Below, one piece after another: positions 57,308 to 64,000 of a DNA stretch of 64,000 nucleotides. Location: the NCBI RefSeq assembly GCF_004210375.1, contig NC_134828.1, positions 25,722,400-25,786,399 of the forward strand. The letters run 5' to 3'. The translations under genes and the position numbers were made by a program. The notes under the pieces were generated by a model. The model made no database searches, had not been told where the DNA came from, and saw only the letters and a list, made by a program, of their open reading frames with translations. How positions within the stretch are numbered: position 1 is the stretch's first letter; the number at the start of each line of letters is the position of its first letter. The stretch comes from Tachypleus tridentatus (taxonomy: Eukaryota > Arthropoda > Merostomata > Xiphosura > Limulidae).

Positions 57308-57522
57308 TCGCACCAAACATGCTCGCCCTCTCAGCCGCGGGGGCGTTATAATGTTATGGTCAATCCCACTATTCGTTAGTAAAGGAGTAGCCCAAGAGCT
57401 GGCGGGGTTGGTGATGACCAGCTGCCTTCCCTCTAGTCTTACACTGCAAAATTAGGGACGGCTAGCGCAGATAGCTACCGAGTAGCTTTGCGCGAAATTC
57501 AAAACAAACCAACCAAACAAAC
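57308..57522 (+). repeat. SINE-A copy, 5' truncated
   Basis: Starts GGTCGCACCAAACATGCTCG just after the tRNA head; body and tail complete (GCGCGAAATTCAAAACAAAC). Confidence 0.92.
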
Positions 57523-58079
57523 AATTTACTATCGCATTGGCTTTTTTTTTTCAACCTAACCATTACTTACTGATCCAGGGGAATTTTTGCGTGAGGTTTC
57601 CTGTAAACACATGTTGGAAAAGCCAGGTACGGAAGTCAGTAGAGTGAATCGTCACTCACAACAGTTGAAAAATATAATATGGTAATCGTCTGCTGTTAGA
57701 AACAGTCACATAAAACCACATAACTACAAAGTACAGCAATGAACTCGAGAAATGATGAATTCTCAACTTGACAATTCCCAATTAGTGCGCTATAAGTTGC
57801 AAAACGTATTCTCCAATCAATGTCTGTTAGTAAAACACGGAAATATTTCATTGGCAGAAAGTGAAGGGCAGGAAAAAATTCTGTAGGGAGAAAAAAACTA
57901 AGACCCTTGAATTAATTTCAAAACTAACCTATGACATACTCAGTACTATATTTATTATTATTGTCCAGGTTTTAGTAAAATATTCGTAGCCGTTTTTTAT
58001 TTAGCGACTTGTAAAACTGTCATAAGTAATAACTAGGCTGGAGATACTGATATAAATATGAACTTCATTTACTCTAATA

Positions 58080-59331
58080 TCGGGTCATCCCATAAGTAAT
58101 GTCCGAATATTTAATACAGAAAGTGCATCATCATTTCTGTCTTTGTAGAAGGCTTTAATGACTAAAATATGTAGTAGGACGTGTATAAAAATGTTCAGAC
58201 AGATAAAATAAACTAACCCAACTCCACGTTTTCAGATTAATAACCAAATAAACCTTCATGAAGATGAATGTACTTGAGTAGCATATTAGGCATATAATGT
58301 TTTATGAGTTTAAAAAGGCAATAGTGCAGCAGAAACTACACGAAACATTCAAGGTGTTTCTGGTGCGGAGTCTCTCAATGAAAGAAAATGTCGAAGGTGG
58401 TTTCAGAAGTTCAGATCAGGTTAGTACAGCTTAAGTGATTCGCTACATTCAGGTCATTCTGTTGACTTGTTGCTGGCTGCACTTGATGAAGATTGTGCTG
58501 TAACAGTTGAAGAATTCAAACCTTTCAACAGTTCACCGTCATCTACAACAGCTTGAAAAGGTGTCAAAACTTGGGAAATGGGTCTTCCATGATTTGACAG
58601 AAACCAAACTTAGAGCAAAAGTGGACATATGCAATTCTATTCACCTTCGTGAACGTAACTCACCTTTTTTGGACAGGTTAGTGACTGGAGATAAAAAATG
58701 GATATCTTATAAAAGTTTAAACGCTGAAGAGAACAGCGTAAAGCAGGTAAACTGGCTAAAGCACAGCCCAAAATGGACCTCCACCCTAGGAAATTCTTGT
58801 TAAGCGTTTGGTGGGATATTGTTGGTGTGATCCATTTTGAGTTGCTGCCACTCAATGTAACGTTTACATCAGACTTCTATTGCCAACATTTAGAGTGCTT
58901 GAATGTCGCACTGAAAGAAAAGAGGCCTACTTTGATTAATCGTAAAAGTGTTGTGTTACACCAGGATAATGTACGGCCCCATACAACAAGGATCACATCT
59001 GCAAAGATTGAAGAGCTAGACTGGGAAAACTTCCTCATCCTCCTTATTTTCCAGACCTTGTCACATCTGATTATCATCTATTCCAAAGTTTGCAGAACTA
59101 TCTTGATGGAAAAGAACTTGGAACACATGAAGATGTCAAACTACCCTCTCTACATTCTTTTCCTCCAAACCCCAAGAATTTTATAGAAGTGACATTTAGA
59201 AGCTTGTGAATCGTTGACGGGAAGTAATTAATAATAATAGAACATATTACTGATTAAATAACATTAAAAGCGTTTGAAATCCTTTCTCTTTTTTGAACCT
59301 AAAATCGGACATTACTTAAGGGATGAACTGA
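58080..59331 (+). mobile_element. Mariner element with inverted repeats and TA duplication
   Basis: Left end TCGGGTCATCCCATAAGTAA then TGTCCGAAT; right end, inverted, TCAGTTCATCCCTTAAGTAA then TGTCCGATT. TA at 58078-58079 and 59332-59333. 1252 bp, the usual mariner size. Intact ends, dead coding sequence. Confidence 0.93.
58296..59215 (+). pseudogene. Mariner transposase, multiply frameshifted
   Basis: HIMFYEFKK (about 58288) begins the helix-turn-helix region; WFQKFRSG (about 58400); TVHRHLQQLEKVSKLGKWVF (about 58530-58590); PFLDRLVTGDKKWISY (first Asp, usual TGDEKW); LSVWWDIVGVIHFELLP (about 58800-58850); VVLHQDNVRPHTT (second Asp); PHPPYFPDLVTSDYHLF (third Asp, in another frame near 59030-59085). 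The three catalytic Asp residues survive but lie in three different frames. Not functional. Confidence 0.92.
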
Positions 59332-59333
59332 TA

Positions 59334-60140
59334 AAACAAAGTGTTTCCGATATGTATCGAATGGAACATTTTCAGTTATTATAACGGTGCTTAAATGGCT
59401 TCAAATGTTTATGTTGGTAGTGAAGAAGAACTTAGAAAATTTTAGAGGATGAAAACATCGACTTTCAAGAACCAGCTTAAAAATAGCTGTACAACCTTCG
59501 CAGGAGTTTGTTTAGTCGCTGTGCATAGGTTTAACTCAGTGTACCGAGCTGATTTTGCAGTATGTCTCGGTGCTTGAATGGTTTTGAAGAATAACTTGGT
59601 CAGTAGCAATGGAAAATAAACTATTAAAATCTTTCCCCGTGTTTCAAAAATTGGCATAAAATAGTCCTATAACCTGCACAAGAGTTTTTTTTTTATTGGG
59701 TTTGGCCAGGTCTAAATAAAATATTCATAGCCGTATTTTTTTTGTAGGCTCGTGAAAAAAAAATGAATATTACTGATATGAAAAACAAATGGCTGAATAT
59801 TGTCTAACAATCATATAATTGATGTATTTGCTATTAGCAGTATTTTAGCATTTTTAACCATAAAAATAGGAGGTCTTGAGTGTTGTTTCAGGAACAAATG
59901 TACTTGTTAAGATAATCTTTGCTCGTATATTCTATTAACATTTGTGTGATGTTCTTGGGCGAATCCTATTAAACACTACTATTTAATAATGTATTCATTC
60001 TGAATATTTTGTTTGTTTGTATTACGAATCCATTTTCACAACATGTTTATATCAATGGGCAGACTTACAAAGATAATTGAAGGTATATTAAAACAAATTA
60101 AAATGTATTTGCGTAATATTCTACACTGGTCCTGTGTTGT
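59334..60140. other. Intergenic sequence
   Basis: AT-rich, nothing recognised. Confidence 0.45.
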
Positions 60141-60145
60141 TTTCC

Positions 60146-60241
60146 AGTGGGTTAGTGATGCCTTTACAATCTTACAACGCTAACATTTGGGGTTCAGTTT
60201 CCCGTGGTGGGCACAGCGTGGATAGCCTATTACAAGTGTTT
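60146..60241 (+). repeat. SINE-B copy
   Basis: CCAGTGGGTTAGTGATGCCT, ACAATCTTACAACGCTAACA, GGTTCAGTTTCCCGTGGTGG (B-box-like), GCACAGCGTGGATAGCCTAT; the tail has been lost. Confidence 0.78.
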
Positions 60242-61125
60242 GAACTTAAGAAAATTCGACTCTATCAGACCGTTTTCTTCTGATATATTAACGGTTTTTC
60301 TGGTAGTGACAACGGTCTTTTGCGATGTTTTAATGATTTCTCACTTTTTAATGATTTTATTTCCATGAAATCAATAGAAACTGAAAGGATGATTTAAACA
60401 TGCAGCTCAAAGTGATAAAATTGCACTAGGAATGCAAAATCCGAACAACTAGCTTTCTTCTTACAGAAAAAAAAAAGACAAAATATTGATTACATCTATT
60501 GCAGCTCACGTGTAGTTTGCTCCATCGGTCTAACCTTCAGGTGCATTACAATCTCTGAAATGATGAAGCAAATAGTACCTTGTAAACATTTAGAATTTCA
60601 ACTTTTATCGGAATTTTACGGCAAATATTGTTTAAGGCTTTGAAAAGTTCAAAGGTTCAATATTGCCGCAGAACACGACTTTACATGGAACGTCTAGAAA
60701 ACTAAAGATGGAGAGAGTTATCAAAGTAGCCAATCAGACACATTGGTTAATTGAAAAGTTTTAGCCAGTTAGAACACAATCTTTTATAAGCACATCTATA
60801 AATCGATGGTGACAAAGTCTAAATCATACACCCGATTATCCAATAATTTCAAGATGTTCCAATGGCAAGAGATACAAGTCAATGACGTCATCGACTTCTA
60901 AATATTTCCTGTGTAATTTCTATTGTTCTCTACCGTACACATTCAGGCAGATTGTTTCGAGTTATCTCAAGAAAAAATATCCACAGTTTATTTAGTATAA
61001 CACTGTTAAAAGCATAAACAAATGAGACTTTGTAAGGACACAGGTCATGCACAACTTGGTGTACATCTTACTTGTTATAAACGTCATATATATATATATA
61101 ACTTACAATTAGTAGAGGACGTTTA
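60242..61125. other. Intergenic sequence
   Basis: No gene recognised. (TA)n at about 61087-61100. Confidence 0.45.
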
Positions 61126-61129
61126 CTAG

Positions 61130-61310
61130 CTTACTTGTAGGCGAGAATTTGTGGTTTGCACCCCGTTGGCTCAACAACACACTCTGCGCTTTGGGGTCAT
61201 AGGAACGCTCTAATAATGAAGGTCAAATCCCACAATTCGATCACGTAACAGTAGTCAATTATTGGCAGTAAGTACTGTTAACTATCTGTTTTCTATCAGA
61301 TCAACACGTG
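61130..61310 (+). repeat. Old SINE-related sequence
   Basis: GGTTTGCACCCCGTTGGCTC (B-box-like), GAAGGTCAAATCCCACAATT, CAGTAAGTACTGTTAACTAT. Same block order as SINE-A but diverged and tail-less. Confidence 0.45.
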
Positions 61311-61345
61311 CAAATAATTTACTTGTGTTAACTTCTAGGCCACAT

Positions 61346-63153
61346 TTGGCCCACTTCCAAAGAACAAAAATTGCATATAGTTCCGACTTATGTAATGTGT
61401 GACATTTGTTTCATGGGTCTTGTCAGGTTTTTGTATAGGGCCAGATTCTTTACAGTAGGTATCTGTGATCTGCTGGCGATAAATTTCAACAACAAACGGA
61501 CAGCACAAAATCTATTTGTTTTAAAATAATATGTATTCAAAACAACTCAAATGTATGTACAAAAAATTCGTTACACTGTTGTTTACCACAATTGAATCTA
61601 GAGTTCTAAATGATTTAACTGTTCGTCAAAAGTCTACACTGTGGTTTAATTACTTTAGAACCTCATTGAAAAGAAGAATTATTCTTCCTGTAACAATACA
61701 GTCTGTGATAATTTCAGTTCAGAAGTTACCCGTTACAGCTAAACTGGCACTCACGCAGTCTATCTTTACGTTTTGCATTTTTACTTTCGCTAACTTACCT
61801 TAACTTCTTCCTTGTATTTGCACGTATTTATAACATGCAACAGAAAAATCTAGAAATATCTAGCCCTCTAGTAACAACAATAATAAACGTAACGAGAAAA
61901 ACTTAGAAGCTACGAGTAAGATGACGTCATCAATATTACAACAGTCTAGTAAAACAATCAAACTGAGCACGCAATGTGCGATTCTTATAGTTACATGACG
62001 AAACTTGCCATAACTATTACTTTCAAAATAATTAACCTTTAATACGTATTACGTATCTAAATACTTATTTAGTATTAGATCACAAAATAAACTAAGTAAT
62101 AGCTATTCAACTGAACAGTTTTGTATATCCAACAGGAATTATTCACTTTCCGCCCACAAAGTTATGTGAATTTTAATACAATGATTTTTTATCTACGTGT
62201 AAGTGTTTTGCGTTATGGTCAATAACACTTGTAGTTAAAAATACGATATTTTTTTCATAGGACAAATTTCTATATAGTTTTTGTGTATTCGATACATAGT
62301 TGCATTTGTTCAATGAGAAAATCATAGCCAGCCATATTAAAGTTTCCCGCAGTCTTCTGTTACATTTTGAGGGTATATATATATATATATATAGCGTGGC
62401 CAGGATAGGCATATATGTTGTTGTTTTTTCCTTATATTAATTAACGAAATATAAGTATCCTTTAGTTTTACGAAAGTAATTTAACGGTTTTATTACCTCG
62501 TAGCTAAATGTGGTATTTAGGTACATTTTAAACATTTACACGCTGTTTCATTAACATCATAAATTTGTATTCGCCAGGTGACAGCACCATAGTGCAGATT
62601 CCAAAGGGCAGCTGATACTACTTTAACGTGCAGAATGTGTATAGTACTAGTTATGCGTTTCAAACTCTACACATTTAATATCTTAGTTACTCTGAAGCAT
62701 ACAAAATATAAGATAAAAGTTAAAACCTCTATTTAGTGAGATTATAGTGTTTATTTAAAATAGCGTGTAACCCCAACAGTACCACAAGTCAAACACAACA
62801 AAGATCCGTTTTGAAAAGGTCACTCACTGTCCACAGAAACTTCTGTAAACATTGGTTTCTGTTACATCCATTACACGGTAAACCAGGCAGTGGCAAGACT
62901 AGTCAGTTAACATCTCAGTAGCATGAAAATAAACGCCGACAAAAGAAAAATTGCTTGTCATCTGATTTCCAAGGAAAAAGAAGATAACTGGGAAAGAGGT
63001 CGATAAATAGGTTAGGGTTAGTGACCTGGCTCTGAACAAGAAAACCTAGCCTGAAGAATATCAGTTTAAAAATGGGCCTTTGTTTATGTCGTCGAGTGAA
63101 AAAAAAGTATAGCATTTTTTGTCTAGTGACATACAAATAAATATTTTACATGA
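61346..63153. other. Intergenic sequence
   Basis: A 90-codon open frame at 61531-61803 shows no recognised domain and is not called. (TA)n at about 62374-62394. Nothing else recognised. Confidence 0.45.
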
Positions 63154-63428
63154 AGCCCTGGTATGGCCAGATGGTTAGGGGATTCGACTAGTAATCTAAA
63201 GGTCGCGAGTTTGAATCCCCGTCACACCAAACATGCTCTCCCATTCAGCCGTGGGGGCATTATAAAGTCCCGATCAATCCCACTATTCGTTGGTAAAAAC
63301 AGCCCAAGAGTTGGCAGTGGGTGGTGATGACTAGCTGCCTTCCCTCTAGTCTTACACTGCTAAATTAGGGACGCCTAAAGCAGATAGCCCTCGTGTAGTT
63401 TTGCGCAAACATTCAAAACAAACAAACT
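63154..63428 (+). repeat. SINE-A copy, full length
   Basis: GCCCTGGTATGGCCAGATGG head, GCGAGTTTGAATCCCCGTCA, body, and tail ATTCAAAACAAACAAAC. Confidence 0.93.
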
Positions 63429-64000
63429 TGTCAGAGGTATCTGTGCATAGTCGCCACTAATTTTAGATTGATAGCCTAGAAGAATTTTAGATAATAAAAC
63501 AATTCCCACCGTTAGTTCCTGGACTACTCTTGTATGATCGAACAGTGGGGTTCGACAGTTACTTTTTCAGCGTATTCACACGGGGCACGTTCTTCTTGCA
63601 ATGAATTACTAAGAATGAGCTATTTGATTCATAGTGCGAGCAAACTAGAAACTAGGGTCACGCTCTCCTTATTGTAATTTCAACAAATGAAAGTTAACTC
63701 TTGAATGATCTGACCAAAAGAGAAATCTCCACAAATGAGACAACGACGTGTGAGAACTAGACACTCTGTAACACACCAATAACCCAAGAAAATTATTAAC
63801 TTTCACTTATAGAAAGACAGAAACACAGGAAAATCAGCCCATATTAATCACCCTAAATTGAGATAGACATTGTTATGTAGTTTAACGTATTTATTATCAT
63901 ATATGTGTGTTGAGAAATTCCCGCTCATTCTCTAAATCTTTAGATTTTCGAGTGCAAGAATCAGCAATATATGTTTTACGAAAGCACTAGCGTATCTTCA
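63429..64000. other. Intergenic sequence at window end
   Basis: 63430-63580 keeps faint SINE-like order (GGACTACTCTTGTATGATCG, AACAGTGGGGTTCGACAG, reverse-oriented to the copy before it in part). No gene. Confidence 0.4.

Noticed and set aside
61531-61803. 90-codon open frame
   Set aside because: No recognised domain; length is within chance expectation for AT-rich sequence.
1-64000. CRISPR arrays, operons or prokaryotic defence systems
   Set aside because: Intron-bearing genes and SINE density show animal nuclear DNA. The tandem arrays seen have no unique spacers between exact repeats.

Overview
The window is AT-rich animal nuclear DNA. It has GT-AG introns, long non-coding stretches and dense interspersed repeats. 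At least 19 copies or pieces of one tRNA-derived SINE are present; its head resembles a tRNA-Thr (anticodon loop CTCGTAA, B box GGTTCGAATCC) and its tail is AAATTCAAAACAAACAAAC. From memory this SINE is typical of horseshoe crab (Limulus/Tachypleus) sequence, so a chelicerate, probably a horseshoe crab, is my best guess. That is inference, not a database result.

Two protein-coding genes are supported, both on the + strand and in tandem. PIGV (about 3.17-11.93 kb, 3 coding exons) encodes the ER-membrane GPI mannosyltransferase 2. All three exons can be placed, including a 57-nt first exon. The last exon appears to carry a one-base frame disruption at an AAAA run: as written the protein stops early, and the missing C-terminal part follows directly in another frame. 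PINX1 (17.92-36.98 kb, 6 coding exons, 614 codons) encodes the G-patch nucleolar/telomerase-associated protein, with an unusually long Lys-rich last exon. The 3' edge of its exon 2, including the 5' splice site, is present three times in tandem.

The rest is repeat-driven. 1.2 kb: piggyBac-type MITE. 4.3 kb: local duplication in PIGV intron 1. 6.2-7.2 kb: dead mariner. 14.4-15.6 kb: three SINEs (two head to head) and a long foldback element. 18.9-23.8 kb (PINX1 intron 1): Tigger/pogo element carrying a 138-bp insertion, then degenerate CR1/L2-like LINE pieces, one split by a 430-bp SINE-like insertion. 29.5-31.6 kb (PINX1 intron 3): a 37-bp minisatellite split by an internally deleted Penelope-like element. 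42.5-44.35 kb: a second, better preserved Penelope-like element with reverse transcriptase and GIY-YIG domains. 45-64 kb: gene-free sequence with many SINEs, several minisatellites and a second mariner with clear inverted repeats.

I found no CRISPR array, operon, bacterial feature or novel multi-gene system. The most unusual signals are the PINX1 splice-donor triplication, the PIGV frame break, a short insertion family with a constant end and 13-bp target duplications, and several SINE families that share one 3' tail. Everything right of about 37 kb is intergenic as far as I can read it.
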